A program made the position numbers and the translations under genes. This document shows, piece after piece, positions 36,555 to 45,456 of a stretch of DNA of 64,000 nt. Numbering within the stretch: the stretch's first letter is position 1; every line of letters begins with the position of its first letter. Location: the NCBI RefSeq assembly GCF_900115865.1, contig NZ_FOXY01000002.1, positions 372,001-436,000 on the forward strand, read 5' to 3'. Source of the stretch: Donghicola eburneus (GTDB lineage Bacteria; Pseudomonadota; Alphaproteobacteria; Rhodobacterales; Rhodobacteraceae). Under the pieces are notes generated by a model. It was not told the origin of the DNA and searched no databases. It was given only the letters and a program-made list of their open reading frames with translations.

Positions 36555-37913
36555 TCAAGCCGTGCGGGTTGGATTCCGCATGGTCACAAGTTCTTCGGAC
36601 ATGGTCGGGTGTACGGCGCACACGCGATCAAAGTCCTCTTTGGTTGCACCCATTTTAACGGCGATCCCCGCAAGTTGGATCATTTCGCCCGCCCCGGGCG
36701 CGACGATATGGCACCCCAGCACCTTGCGGGTTTCCTGACTGACAATCAACTTCATGAGGACGCGCGCCTGACTGCCCGCAAAGGCGGTCTGCATTGGGCG
36801 GAACGATGTCACATAGACTTCGATCGGTTCCTGCGCCGCTGCGGCCTCTTCGCTCAGGCCGACAGTGCCCATCTCGGGCTGGGTAAAGACAGCGCTGGGG
36901 ATCAGGTCGTGATCGACAGCGGTCTTGTTGCCTTTGAACACCGTTTCGACAAAGGCCATGCCTTCGCGGATCGCAACGGGTGTCAGGTTCACCCGGTTGG
37001 TCGCGTCGCCAATCGCGTAGATCGATGGCACAGCGGTCTGGCTGTACTTGTCCACGATCACCTCGTTCGAGCGGCCGAGTTCAATGCCGACCTCTTCGAG
37101 ACCCATGTTCGTGGTCGCAGGCAGACGGCCGGTCGCGAACATCACTTTGTCATAGGTGTTGGTGTCGCCGTTGGTCGCTTTGGTCCAGATCTGGCCGTTC
37201 TCTTCCTTCATCTCCAGCACGTTGGTGCCGGTGTGAAGTTTGATGCCGTTGGCGACCATTTCGTCAGCGATCAGGCCGCGCGCTTCGTCGTCAAAGCCGC
37301 GCAAGATTTGCGCACCGCGGTAGTATTGGGTCACTTCGACGCCAAGGCCGTTCATGATGCAGGCAAATTCACAAGCAATGTAGCCACCGCCGACGATCAG
37401 CATCTTCTTGGGCAGCTCATCCAGATGGAAGATATCGTCCGACACAATCCCCAGCTCCACACCCGGAATATCGGGGCGCATGGGCGTGCCGCCGGTGGCG
37501 ATCAGGATTGTTTTGGCGGTCTTTTGGGTGCCGTCAGCCAGTTCAACCGTATGTGCATCCGCGATCCGCGCGCGCTGGTCAAATGTGTCGACGCCAGAGC
37601 CAGCCAGCAATTTACGATAGACTCCTTCGAGGCGATCGAGTTCTGCGTTCAACTTGCCCTTGAAAGTGCCCCAGTTGAAGTCGGTGATGCTGGCCTGCCA
37701 GCCATACGCCTCGGCTTCGTCTGCCATACCGCTGTATTCGCTTGCGAACACCATCAGCTTCTTGGGTACACAGCCCCGGATCACGCAGGTGCCGCCGTAG
37801 CGATCGCCCTCTGCCAGGCCAACCTTGGCCTCTGCTTCGCCTGCCGCGACGCGGGCCGCGCGCACACCGCCCGACCCTCCGCCGATCACGAACAGATCGT
37901 AGTCGAAATCCAT
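36555..37913 (-). CDS. gor: Glutathione-disulfide reductase
   Basis: This 452-residue protein is a pyridine nucleotide-disulfide oxidoreductase of the glutathione reductase type, a cytosolic NADPH-dependent FAD enzyme. The FAD motif 'VIGGGSGGVRAARVAA' opens the protein, the redox-active pair sits in 'GGTCVIRGCVPKK' (about residues 41-53), the NADPH fold has 'LIVGGGYIACEFA' and the dimerisation end carries 'VHPTMSEELVTM' with the catalytic His and Glu. It lies between rpiA and hflK in the same direction; rpiA feeds pentose phosphate carbon but no direct link is implied. Confidence 0.94.
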   Translation of the reverse strand: MDFDYDLFVIGGGSGGVRAARVAAGEAEAKVGLAEGDRYGGTCVIRGCVPKKLMVFASEYSGMADEAEAYGWQASITDFNWGTFKGKLNAELDRLEGVYRKLLAGSGVDTFDQRARIADAHTVELADGTQKTAKTILIATGGTPMRPDIPGVELGIVSDDIFHLDELPKKMLIVGGGYIACEFACIMNGLGVEVTQYYRGAQILRGFDDEARGLIADEMVANGIKLHTGTNVLEMKEENGQIWTKATNGDTNTYDKVMFATGRLPATTNMGLEEVGIELGRSNEVIVDKYSQTAVPSIYAIGDATNRVNLTPVAIREGMAFVETVFKGNKTAVDHDLIPSAVFTQPEMGTVGLSEEAAAAQEPIEVYVTSFRPMQTAFAGSQARVLMKLIVSQETRKVLGCHIVAPGAGEMIQLAGIAVKMGATKEDFDRVCAVHPTMSEELVTMRNPTRTA

Positions 37914-37941
37914 CTCTTACTCTCTCTCTGTCGGCGCCTGT

Positions 37942-38724
37942 TCAAATGTCGCGAAAGAGGTTGTCGGACTCGACAAACTCGATCAGCGACTCTTCGACGG
38001 TGCCGTTGTTAATGTCCCGGGTTTCGACACGACCGTCGCCGTATCCGATGACCACCCGATCGCAGATATCAATGAACAGCCCGTTTTCAACCACACCAGG
38101 CACCTGATTCAACACCATTGCGAGCTGACGCGCATTTCCTATGCGTTTCAGATGCAAATCAATGATGTAATTGCCTTCGTCGGTGATGTAGGGCGTGTCG
38201 CCATTCATGCGCAGCGCGGTCTGGCTGCCCATCACATCAAGGCTCGCGACCATCTCTTCGATCAGGGCTTTGCTGGTTTGCCAGCCAAAGGGAATGACCT
38301 CGACCGGCAATGGGAAAGCACCCAAGGTATCAACCCCCTTGGCCGCGTCCGCGATCACAACCATCTGGTCGCTGGCCGTCGCCACAATCTTTTCCTGCAG
38401 GAGCGCGCCGCCGCCGCCTTTGATCAGGTTCAGATCGCCGTCGAATTCGTCTGCGCCGTCGATGGTCAGGTCCAGCCACTTCGCCTCGTCCAGAGACACG
38501 ACCTTGATCCCCACATTGCGGGCAAGTTCTGCGGTGCGTGTCGATGTGGGAATGCCTGTCACCCGCAGCCCATGTTCGCGGACAAGCTCCCCGAGACATC
38601 GCACCATCCAGGCTGCCGTACTGCCGGTTCCGAGCCCCACACGCATACCATCTTCTACAAACTCAACCGCTCGTTTGGCCGCGACGAATTTTGCCTTATC
38701 AATAGGCGAAAGTTCTCCGGTCAT
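37942..38724 (-). CDS. rpiA: Ribose-5-phosphate isomerase A
   Basis: RpiA interconverts ribose 5-phosphate and ribulose 5-phosphate. The 260-residue protein carries 'VGLGTGSTAAWMV' (about residues 29-41), 'LTIDGADEFDGDLNLIKGGG', quoted in part as DGADEFDGDLNLIKGGG, with the catalytic Asp and Glu, and the C-terminal 'NGLFIDICDRVVIG'. The length is somewhat above the E. coli enzyme (219) owing to N- and C-terminal extensions. gor follows 28 bases downstream. A small open frame upstream ends in an ATGA overlap with the rpiA start. Confidence 0.95.
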   Translation of the reverse strand: MTGELSPIDKAKFVAAKRAVEFVEDGMRVGLGTGSTAAWMVRCLGELVREHGLRVTGIPTSTRTAELARNVGIKVVSLDEAKWLDLTIDGADEFDGDLNLIKGGGGALLQEKIVATASDQMVVIADAAKGVDTLGAFPLPVEVIPFGWQTSKALIEEMVASLDVMGSQTALRMNGDTPYITDEGNYIIDLHLKRIGNARQLAMVLNQVPGVVENGLFIDICDRVVIGYGDGRVETRDINNGTVEESLIEFVESDNLFRDI

Positions 38725-39029
38725 CGACAGACTCCATACTGTTTGTCCTGCTTATAGAATGGTTCCCCCTGCTTCGCGAGTGCGAAGGCCGCTTTCCGCA
38801 GCGTTTCATAGATAACTTGAGGTATCAGGCTAGACTGACTCGCTGCTTTCGCTGGTTTGACAGCAGCTTCTTCTTTCACTTCACCAAGGGCGTCGGCGAC
38901 TGCGCATTGAGTATTTTCAGCAAAAAGAAGCGGGCAAAGCTCAGCGCATCGCCCGAAACCGCAAGAGCGGAGTTGCCGAGGCTGCGATTTTGACTGGGTT
39001 TGGGCCAAGCTATGAAGGCGTGACGCCAT
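38721..39029 (-). CDS. Doubtful small ORF upstream of rpiA
   Basis: I do not recognise this 102-codon frame. In its favour, its stop overlaps the rpiA ATG as ATGA, and its C-terminal half ('VIYETLRKAAFALAKQGEP') reads like real protein with a balanced composition. Against it, ATG 39029 has no clear ribosome site, and the first 40 residues are Ser/Arg/Cys-rich like noise, so the true start may be internal or the gene may be decayed. The rest of the 397-base gap up to sdaA shows no other gene; the sdaA promoter must lie here. Confidence 0.35.
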   Translation of the reverse strand: MASRLHSLAQTQSKSQPRQLRSCGFGRCAELCPLLFAENTQCAVADALGEVKEEAAVKPAKAASQSSLIPQVIYETLRKAAFALAKQGEPFYKQDKQYGVCR

Positions 39030-39121
39030 CCCACTTGGGACGGTCGTATTTAGAGCGGTTTGGCTCTGCGCGCTGGGTCATGCTGAGATCAGACTGCGCG
39101 ATTTGCCCGATTGGAGGATGC

Positions 39122-40495
39122 ATGTTTATTTCGGTCTTTGATGTCTTCAAGATCGGGGTTGGCCCCTCGTCTTCCCACACCATGGGCCCCATGGTGGCTG
39201 CGGGCCGCTTTCTGGAATTGCTGCGGGCAGCCCCCTTTACCGCAGATGGTCTAAAGGCATCGCTTCACGGATCTCTGGCTTTCACAGGCGTAGGTCACCA
39301 CACAGACCGCGCGACCATTCTCGGCCTTGCCGGTTTCACGCCTGCCGAGTTTGACGCCGACCGCGCCGCAGAGGTAATGGCCGAGATTGAAACCACGGGC
39401 CGCATCAATCCACCAGACCTGCCCGAAATGGTCTTTGCGCCAAAAGATGACCTGAAGTTCGACTACGGTCCAAACCTGCCCGGACACGCGAACGGTATGA
39501 TCCTGATGGCGACCGACAAACAAGGCGACGTCATTCTGCAAGAGACCTACTACTCGATCGGCGGAGGATTTGTCCTGACGGCTGACGAGTTGGAGCATGG
39601 TGCAGACAAGGATGAGGGCGCCCCTGTTCCCTACCCCTTTAAGTCTGCTGCCGAGATGCTGGAAATGGCCGCAAAGTCCGGCAAAACGATTGCCGAGATG
39701 AAGAAGGCGAACGAGTTGACCCGCCGGAGCCATGCCGAGGTAGATCGCGGCCTTGATGCCCTGTGGCAGGTGATGGACGGATGTATCAACCGTGGGCTCG
39801 CGAACGAAGGGATCCTACCCGGTGGTCTGAATGTGCGTCGCCGCGCGGCGGGAATTTACAACGCACTGATGGCCGAGCGCGGAATGAACCTGACCGCGCC
39901 GCATACGATCAACGACTGGATGAGCACTTACGCCATGGCCGTGAACGAAGAGAACGCGGCGGGCGGTCAGGTCGTGACGGCCCCAACGAACGGCGCGGCA
40001 GGCGTGTTGCCCGCGACCATACGTTATTGGCTGGACCACGTGCCGGGCGCGACGCGCACGCGCATCCCCGAATTCCTGCTGACCGCGGCTGCGATTGGCG
40101 GCTTGGTTAAATTCAACGCCAGCATCAGCGGAGCCGAAGCTGGTTGTCAGGCCGAGGTTGGCAGCGCAAGCGCCATGGCGGCTGCGGGGCTGTGCGCCGT
40201 GATGGGCGGCACGACCGAGCAGATTGAAAACGCGGCCGAAATCGCGCTGGAGCACCACCTCGGGATGACGTGCGATCCGGTCAAAGGCTTGGTGCAGGTG
40301 CCCTGCATTGAACGCAACGGCCTTGGCGCGATCAAGGCGGTGAGCGCGGCCAGCCTGTCCCTACGCGGCGACGGCAAGCATCTGGTCCCGCTTGACGCCT
40401 GTATTGAAACAATGCGCCAAACCGGCCATGACATGAGCGAGAAATACAAAGAAACCTCTCTTGGGGGGCTCGCCGTCAACATCCCGAACTGCTGA
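39122..40495 (+). CDS. sdaA: L-serine ammonia-lyase (iron-sulfur)
   Basis: This 457-residue enzyme deaminates L-serine to pyruvate and ammonia with an oxygen-labile [4Fe-4S] cluster. It has the beta domain at the N-terminus ('SVFDVFKIGVGPSSSHTMGP', residues 3-22, a family signature) and the alpha domain in the C-terminal half, with Cys in 'SGAEAGCQAEVGSA', 'MTCDPVKGLVQVPCIERN' as probable cluster ligands. It is the fused single-chain form, as in E. coli SdaA. GGAGG just upstream fixes the start at ATG 39122. The following transporter gene begins 7 bases after its stop. Confidence 0.95.
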   Translation: MFISVFDVFKIGVGPSSSHTMGPMVAAGRFLELLRAAPFTADGLKASLHGSLAFTGVGHHTDRATILGLAGFTPAEFDADRAAEVMAEIETTGRINPPDLPEMVFAPKDDLKFDYGPNLPGHANGMILMATDKQGDVILQETYYSIGGGFVLTADELEHGADKDEGAPVPYPFKSAAEMLEMAAKSGKTIAEMKKANELTRRSHAEVDRGLDALWQVMDGCINRGLANEGILPGGLNVRRRAAGIYNALMAERGMNLTAPHTINDWMSTYAMAVNEENAAGGQVVTAPTNGAAGVLPATIRYWLDHVPGATRTRIPEFLLTAAAIGGLVKFNASISGAEAGCQAEVGSASAMAAAGLCAVMGGTTEQIENAAEIALEHHLGMTCDPVKGLVQVPCIERNGLGAIKAVSAASLSLRGDGKHLVPLDACIETMRQTGHDMSEKYKETSLGGLAVNIPNC

Positions 40496-40502
40496 GACCG
40501 CA

Positions 40503-41420
40503 TTGGCGAACGACCGCACACTCCTTGGTATCCTCTACATGGTGGGCTTCTGCCTTTTGGCCCCCATCATGGATGCCTTTGCCAAAGCCACACCTGCCGA
40601 AATCCCAGCCGCGCAAATCATCACGGCGCGGTTTGTGCTGCAAATCGTGCTGTTGGCGCCGCTCGCGGTGCTGATGGGGAACTTTGCTCTGCCGGATCGA
40701 CGCTCTGTGGGCATGCATTTCGTGCGCGCGGGATCGCTTCTGCTCGCGACTTGGATGTTCTTTACAGCGATCCGCGAGATGCCTCTGGCCAGCGCGATTT
40801 CAATCTTTTTTGTTGAGCCATTTATCCTGACACTTCTCGGCGCGCTGTTCCTGAAAGAGGAAGTCGGTATGCGCCGGATTGTGGCCTGTGTGGTCGGCTT
40901 TGGCGGGGCACTTCTGATTATCCAACCTAGCTTCAGCAATGTCGGGCCGGTTGCTCTGTTCCCGCTGGGGACTGCATTTTGCTTTGCGATCTACATGATC
41001 CTGACCCGCATGATGTCGCAAAGACTGCATCCCGTGACCACGCAGCTGCATACCGCCGTCGCAGCATCCGTCCTGATCACGCCCGTGCTGTGGTTTTACG
41101 ACGGAAGCGGGATCGCAGCGCTGGACCCCGTCTGGCCCAACGGGCTGGCGGTCTGGACCCTGCTTGGGGTCGGCGTTATGGCGACCATCTCCCACATTTC
41201 GATCACGTTTGCGTTGCGCCATGCTCCTGCAGCAACTATCGCGCCCCTGCAATACCTCGAGATCGTGTCAGCGACGGCCGTGGGCTACCTTATCTTTGAC
41301 GAATTGCCGAACGGTCTGACGTGGCTGGGGATCGCGATCATCGTGGGGTCTGGCCTATACGTCTTTGCCCGCGAGCGTGCCCGCGATCAGAAACTGAACA
41401 AACCGACGCCGCCGCGCTGA
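40503..41420 (+). CDS. EamA-family (DMT) transporter
   Basis: This roughly 305-residue inner-membrane protein is a drug/metabolite superfamily permease with about ten transmembrane segments in two EamA halves ('EMPLASAISIFFVEPF', 'FALRHAPAATIAPLQYLEIV'), each followed by a conserved short acidic turn. The start is uncertain. TTG 40503 lies 7 bases after the sdaA stop with GAG in front, whereas ATG 40539 would cut the first helix. The tight spacing suggests co-expression with sdaA, so serine or a related amino acid is a possible substrate, though this is only inferred. Confidence 0.85.
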   Translation: MANDRTLLGILYMVGFCLLAPIMDAFAKATPAEIPAAQIITARFVLQIVLLAPLAVLMGNFALPDRRSVGMHFVRAGSLLLATWMFFTAIREMPLASAISIFFVEPFILTLLGALFLKEEVGMRRIVACVVGFGGALLIIQPSFSNVGPVALFPLGTAFCFAIYMILTRMMSQRLHPVTTQLHTAVAASVLITPVLWFYDGSGIAALDPVWPNGLAVWTLLGVGVMATISHISITFALRHAPAATIAPLQYLEIVSATAVGYLIFDELPNGLTWLGIAIIVGSGLYVFARERARDQKLNKPTPPR

Positions 41421-41421
41421 C

Positions 41422-42099
41422 CTATGGCCAACGCGTGCTCTGGTTCAACGCCGCAACCGCAGCGTCAGCACAGCCGCGCGGCAAAATAACCAGCATGCGC
41501 GGCCCTTCCATCGTCAAGCTTACCCGGCCAGCCTGATCCACGCGATTTGAGGTCCCAACACGCCCATCCGGCTGCATTGGAATGCCATCAATCGGCCAAA
41601 CCAATCCAGTCGACCGACCCTGTACCGGCCCCATGGGGTACAGCGAAAACGCCGTCCCCTCTGGCATATCCAACGCCAACTCAGGCGGGCAAAGAAAGAT
41701 AACCTCTTCTTCGGACAAGAGCAGGCACAGCACATTCGCCCGCGCGCAAAGGGTCGAGAACGCCGCTAACGTGTGGTCAAGTCGCCGCCCCGTGAACCCG
41801 AGACCCAGAATCATAGGTGCCGCCACGTTCCGGAGACATTTATCGAAATCCGTGCTATCTTGTTCTGATATTGGAAATAGCCTGTTGGGCCCGACTTTTT
41901 CGCGCGCCACGTCGGAAACCGAATCGAAATCCCCGATCACGGCGTCAGGAACCCACCCTAATCCCAGCGCCTGATCCGCACCCCCATCGGCCGCGATCAA
42001 GCGTTTTGCATATTTTCGGGCCCAAGCGACGTCCTCAGAGGTCACACGACCCCCTCCAATCAGCGCTACTGGCTCGTCATAACAAACAATTACTGCCAT
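41422..42099 (-). CDS. Thiamine diphosphokinase
   Basis: This 225-residue protein is a thiamine pyrophosphokinase, which makes thiamine diphosphate from thiamine and ATP. The catalytic domain shows 'LIAADGGADQALGLGWVPD', 'AVIGDFDSVSD' and 'DSTDFDKCLR' with the Asp-rich metal- and substrate-binding motifs (about residues 35-90), then 'LGFTGRRLDHTLA'; the C-terminal thiamine-binding domain is less conserved. It converges with the EamA gene with one base between. I see no TPP riboswitch in front of it. Confidence 0.88.
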   Translation of the reverse strand: MAVIVCYDEPVALIGGGRVTSEDVAWARKYAKRLIAADGGADQALGLGWVPDAVIGDFDSVSDVAREKVGPNRLFPISEQDSTDFDKCLRNVAAPMILGLGFTGRRLDHTLAAFSTLCARANVLCLLLSEEEVIFLCPPELALDMPEGTAFSLYPMGPVQGRSTGLVWPIDGIPMQPDGRVGTSNRVDQAGRVSLTMEGPRMLVILPRGCADAAVAALNQSTRWP

Positions 42100-42238
42100 A
42101 ATGCCTTTATTGTATCTTTTTTAGAAACTCGCCACATTTGAGCCACGGATTTATACTGGAATGACCTTTGTTTTGATCCGTTTCCCAACTTTGTAAGTGG
42201 TATTCACAGTTCTGCTAACGAAAGGAAGCGAGCGAGAG

Positions 42239-44611
42239 ATGGTAGGCAACAACAAAATTCTCACCGTGTCGTATGGGACGTTCTCATGCACCCTAGAGGG
42301 GTTCGATGAGTCTTTCGACACGATGAAGGCGATTGCCGAATATTTCCGGGATCTCGCCGCAGAGGACCGGTATTTCGGAGCAGAGCCCCCGACCCCAGAT
42401 GCAGATATGTTGGCCCGTATCGCGGAGCGTGAAATCGCCCGCCGGGTCGAAGCACGCACCGAACAGGGCGGGATTGTCCTGCGCGCAGAGAGCCAGATCA
42501 CCGCGCCGGTGCAACAACCAGCGCCCGCTCAGGCCACCGCGCCGCAAGCCGAAGCGCCCATCGCCAAGGCTGCCGAGCCAGAGCCGCAACCCGAGCCCTC
42601 GGTCACAACAGAAGCTGCGCCAGAGCCTGCACCTGTCAAAGCCAAACCGGCACGCAAATACAAACAGCCCTCTGCTGCACCCGTCGCGTTCACCGAAGAG
42701 CAAATTGCAAACCAGAAAAGCCGCGCCGCAGAAGCTGCAGAAGCCGCCAGCGTTGCGGCCAAATTGCGCCGCATCCGCGCTCTGATGAACAACGAAACCG
42801 CCAGCGGCCTTGATGATAGCAACGAGAACCTTGGCGACGACGCACCGCTCACTGTGATGAACGCTACCCCTGTCATGGCAGCAGAGGAAATCGACGAGCC
42901 AGCCGCCAACCACGAAGAACCTGCAGATGCGCCGGAAGAAGCCGATGAAGACGTTCTGGCTTCCGAAGTTCAGGACGAACCTGTCGACCTGACCGCCGAG
43001 GCAGATGACGACGCCGACGCGGTCGAGAACCTGCTGGCCGAAGAATCGGAAGCGGAAGCGGAAGAAGATGTCGCCGCAGAGCCCGAAAGTGAAGAGGAAA
43101 TCGAAGCCGAACCGCAGGTGGCAGAAGTCGCCACCGATGACGGCTTTGAGGAAGAGGCCGAAGAGGTCCCGACTTTCACCCTGCCCGCAAGCTTTGATCT
43201 AGAAGCCATTGCAGCAGCCGAAGCCGCAGCACGTGCTGAGGCTGAGGCTGAGGCTGAGGCTGAGGCTGAGGCTGAGGCTGAGGCTGAGGCTGAGGCTGAG
43301 GCTGAGGCTGAGGCTGAGGCTGAGGCTGAGGAAGCGATCACTACCAACGATGATGCGCAAGACAAAAATCAGGACGACGAAGATGCCCTTCGCATCGCGA
43401 GTGTCTTGGGAAACCTGACCCACGACGAAGACGAAGCCGCCGATGAGACAGAAATCGTAGCGGCCTCCGAAATAGCTGCTGGTGAGGATGCCCCCGAAGA
43501 CGACACACTCGACCTGACCGACATCATCACCGAAGAGGAAACGGCCGAAGTCGTCGAAGAAATCGAAGTCAGCACCGAAGTTATCCAAGTCGAGCAAACC
43601 GTCCCTGCAGCCGAAAAAGCCGAAGAGATCGAAGAGCAAGACGACGAAGCTGCCTACGATGATCGCCCCCGCCGCGTACGTGTACTGCGTCTCAAGCGCT
43701 CGGACATGGCCAAGGCGCTAAGCGAAGAAGACGCTCAGGAGACTGCAGCCAAAGCCGAAAGCGCCCTGAGCGACGAGGACGAAGCCGACCTGATGCGCGC
43801 GCTCGCTGAAGTCGAAGCCGAAATGGATCCGCTTGCGGAGACACCGACAGAAGAACCCGAAGCGGAAGAACCTGAAGAGATCATCGTCCGCGACGAGCGC
43901 CCTGCCGGCAGAGAGCTTTTGGAACAGGCTGACACCAGCGAAGACGCCGAAGCACGCCTGCTGGAAAAAGCCAAGACCGAGATGGATGCGCCTGAAAGCA
44001 ACCGCCGCCGCACTGCGCTGGCACATCTGAAGGCCGCGGTCGCAGCGACTCGCGCCGAGAAGAATGTGGTGCGCAAACGGGACTTGCCCGAAGCTGAAAC
44101 GGCGGCGACACCACTGATCAAGCCCGAGCCCATTCCGGAAACCAAAGAGATCATCCGTCCGCGCCGCCCACAAGTCAGTGAAAGCAGCCGCGCCGAGCGC
44201 CCCCGCCCGAGCGAAGCTCCCTTGCGTTTGGTCGAAGAACAGCGCGTCGACACATCCAAATCGACGCCGATCGTCCCCCGCCGCATATCGAGCGGCTCGG
44301 ACGAAGCCGCGCGCCGGGATCGCCCAAACTTTGCTGCCTACGCCGAGGAAAAAGGCGCGACGAACCTGCCGGAATTGCTCGAAGCGGCAGCGGCCTACAC
44401 TGCTTGTGTTCAGGGCCGCGATCCCTTTACCCGCCCGCAGGTCATGACGCTATTGAAGTCGGTGATGGAAGATGGGCTCAGCCGAGAGGATGCGCTGCGG
44501 GCCTTTGGCCAGCTGCTGCGCGAAGAGAAAATCTCGAAACTGCAGGGCGGTCGTTTTACGGTCACCGAGACGATCCGGTATCAGCCGCGCGCCATGGCGT
44601 CCGGCGAATAA
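42239..44611 (+). CDS. Large acidic repeat protein of unknown function
   Basis: I recognise this 790-residue protein only as a roseobacter-type conserved hypothetical; relatives are sometimes labelled as chemotaxis proteins without good reason. The first 70 residues ('KILTVSYGTFSCTLEGF') look folded, as do the last 110 ('FAAYAEEKGATNLPELLE', 'LREEKISKLQGGRFTVTE'). The 500 residues between are rich in Glu, Ala and Asp with stretches such as EEPEAEEPEE and are probably disordered. At residues 333-364 the chain is a pure Ala-Glu dipeptide repeat from a 16-copy GCTGAG tract. No signal peptide or membrane segment is visible, so it is likely cytosolic. ATG 42239 is preferred because it matches the folded N-terminus. 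Confidence 0.85.
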   Translation: MVGNNKILTVSYGTFSCTLEGFDESFDTMKAIAEYFRDLAAEDRYFGAEPPTPDADMLARIAEREIARRVEARTEQGGIVLRAESQITAPVQQPAPAQATAPQAEAPIAKAAEPEPQPEPSVTTEAAPEPAPVKAKPARKYKQPSAAPVAFTEEQIANQKSRAAEAAEAASVAAKLRRIRALMNNETASGLDDSNENLGDDAPLTVMNATPVMAAEEIDEPAANHEEPADAPEEADEDVLASEVQDEPVDLTAEADDDADAVENLLAEESEAEAEEDVAAEPESEEEIEAEPQVAEVATDDGFEEEAEEVPTFTLPASFDLEAIAAAEAAARAEAEAEAEAEAEAEAEAEAEAEAEAEAEAEAEEAITTNDDAQDKNQDDEDALRIASVLGNLTHDEDEAADETEIVAASEIAAGEDAPEDDTLDLTDIITEEETAEVVEEIEVSTEVIQVEQTVPAAEKAEEIEEQDDEAAYDDRPRRVRVLRLKRSDMAKALSEEDAQETAAKAESALSDEDEADLMRALAEVEAEMDPLAETPTEEPEAEEPEEIIVRDERPAGRELLEQADTSEDAEARLLEKAKTEMDAPESNRRRTALAHLKAAVAATRAEKNVVRKRDLPEAETAATPLIKPEPIPETKEIIRPRRPQVSESSRAERPRPSEAPLRLVEEQRVDTSKSTPIVPRRISSGSDEAARRDRPNFAAYAEEKGATNLPELLEAAAAYTACVQGRDPFTRPQVMTLLKSVMEDGLSREDALRAFGQLLREEKISKLQGGRFTVTETIRYQPRAMASGE
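43235..43330 (+). repeat. Pure 16-copy GCTGAG hexanucleotide repeat
   Basis: Sixteen perfect tandem copies of GCTGAG (96 bases) lie in frame within the acidic protein gene and encode (Ala-Glu)16. Flanking Ala and Glu codons are mostly GCC/GCA and GAA, so the tract looks like a recent expansion. Copy-number change would keep the frame. Confidence 0.97.
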
Positions 44612-44633
44612 GCCATTTCTACGACACCACGCA

Positions 44634-44662
44634 AAAGGCGGCCCGAATGGAGCCGCCTTTTT
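44634..44662 (+). terminator. Terminator after the acidic repeat protein gene
   Basis: AAAGGCGGC (44634-44642) pairs with GCCGCCTTT (44652-44660) and is followed by TTC and a further T-rich stretch. Confidence 0.8.
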
Positions 44663-44686
44663 CTATTTCATGACCAACATCCGCGC

Positions 44687-45085
44687 TTAAGAGGCGGGAA
44701 TCACGACCGGCGCCATGGCATATTGCTGGCGCTCTGCAATGAGCCGCTTGATCTTCTCGCGCAGCAGGAAGTTTGGAATGGGCTCCGGTGCATTGGCCAG
44801 AACGCTCTCGAGCTTTGGATCATCTAGCAGTTCTTGGTAGAGCTCGATCTTGCGCGACAGCTCGTAGTATTTCAGGCCGCGGTCCGTCGCCATGGCGCGC
44901 GCTTCGGCGTTCGTTTCGCCGCAGACATCTTGCAAGCCAGCGCCGGTTTCGCGGGCCACGCTATAAGCATTTTCGACGGTACAGTAACGTGCTTTGTCTC
45001 GGACGTTCGGGATCGGGATCACGATACAGCCGGACAGCCCCAGCGCCAGAGTGAGGGTCAGGGCCTTGCGGGGAATCTGTCTCAT
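44687..45085 (-). CDS. Small lipoprotein of unknown function
   Basis: This 132-residue protein has a lipoprotein signal sequence with the lipobox LSGC (Cys at residue 20) and is probably anchored in the inner or outer membrane. The mature part contains two further Cys ('ARYCTVEN', 'LQDVCGET') that could form a disulfide, and a helical C-terminal half rich in Glu, Leu and Lys. No known domain is recognised. It stands alone on the minus strand between the acidic repeat protein and DUF2842. Confidence 0.8.
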   Translation of the reverse strand: MRQIPRKALTLTLALGLSGCIVIPIPNVRDKARYCTVENAYSVARETGAGLQDVCGETNAEARAMATDRGLKYYELSRKIELYQELLDDPKLESVLANAPEPIPNFLLREKIKRLIAERQQYAMAPVVIPAS

Positions 45086-45180
45086 TTCAAATCCTCTGAA
45101 TGAATGAGGTCAGCCTATCCCTTTGAGAACACTCTGTCATGTGTTCCCAAACAATTCAGGGTAGAAAATCGCGCACAACA

Positions 45181-45206
45181 AAAAAGGGCTACAAAATTGC
45201 AGCCCC
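45181..45206 (-). terminator. Terminator after DUF2842 gene
   Basis: On the minus strand GGGCT pairs with AGCCC (45201-45205 and 45186-45190) and runs into TTTTT. The stem is short. Confidence 0.55.
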
Positions 45207-45213
45207 TTCGCAT

Positions 45214-45456
45214 CTATTTATCGTCGTCGAACCGTTTTGGCGGTGCGTCTGGGTCGGATTGACCAATCCCCTTGAAGACAGCCTTGAACGGCAGCGCCCA
45301 CAGAATCCCGAGCCCGATGTAGATCAGCAATTCCAACCAGAGCGGCGGACGGTCGATCGTGCTCATGATCGTGACCGCCACCACCACATAGCCCGGCAGA
45401 CCCAAAAGCAGGATCAACAAGGAAAGGCGGCGGCGTGTCTTATAGCTTAGGGCCAT
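45214..45456 (-). CDS. DUF2842 small membrane protein
   Basis: This 80-residue protein has two hydrophobic segments ('LSLLILLLGLPGYVVVAV' and 'LLIYIGLGILWALPF') and a short charged C-terminus, the pattern of the alphaproteobacterial DUF2842 family. The function is unknown. Its start shares one base with the purA stop (TGATG), so it is translationally coupled to adenylosuccinate synthase; the reason for this linkage is not known. Confidence 0.88.
   Translation of the reverse strand: MALSYKTRRRLSLLILLLGLPGYVVVAVTIMSTIDRPPLWLELLIYIGLGILWALPFKAVFKGIGQSDPDAPPKRFDDDK

Noticed and set aside
35297-38012. Two long plus-strand frames opposite hflK and gor
   Set aside because: Both are antisense shadows of well-recognised genes with full motifs on the minus strand.
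42100-42238. TPP riboswitch before the thiamine diphosphokinase gene
   Set aside because: I found no THI-box like CUGAGA or the conserved second motif in the gap.
43235-43330. Tandem repeat as a CRISPR array
   Set aside because: Units are 6 bases with no spacers and are in frame inside a gene; it is a coding microsatellite.
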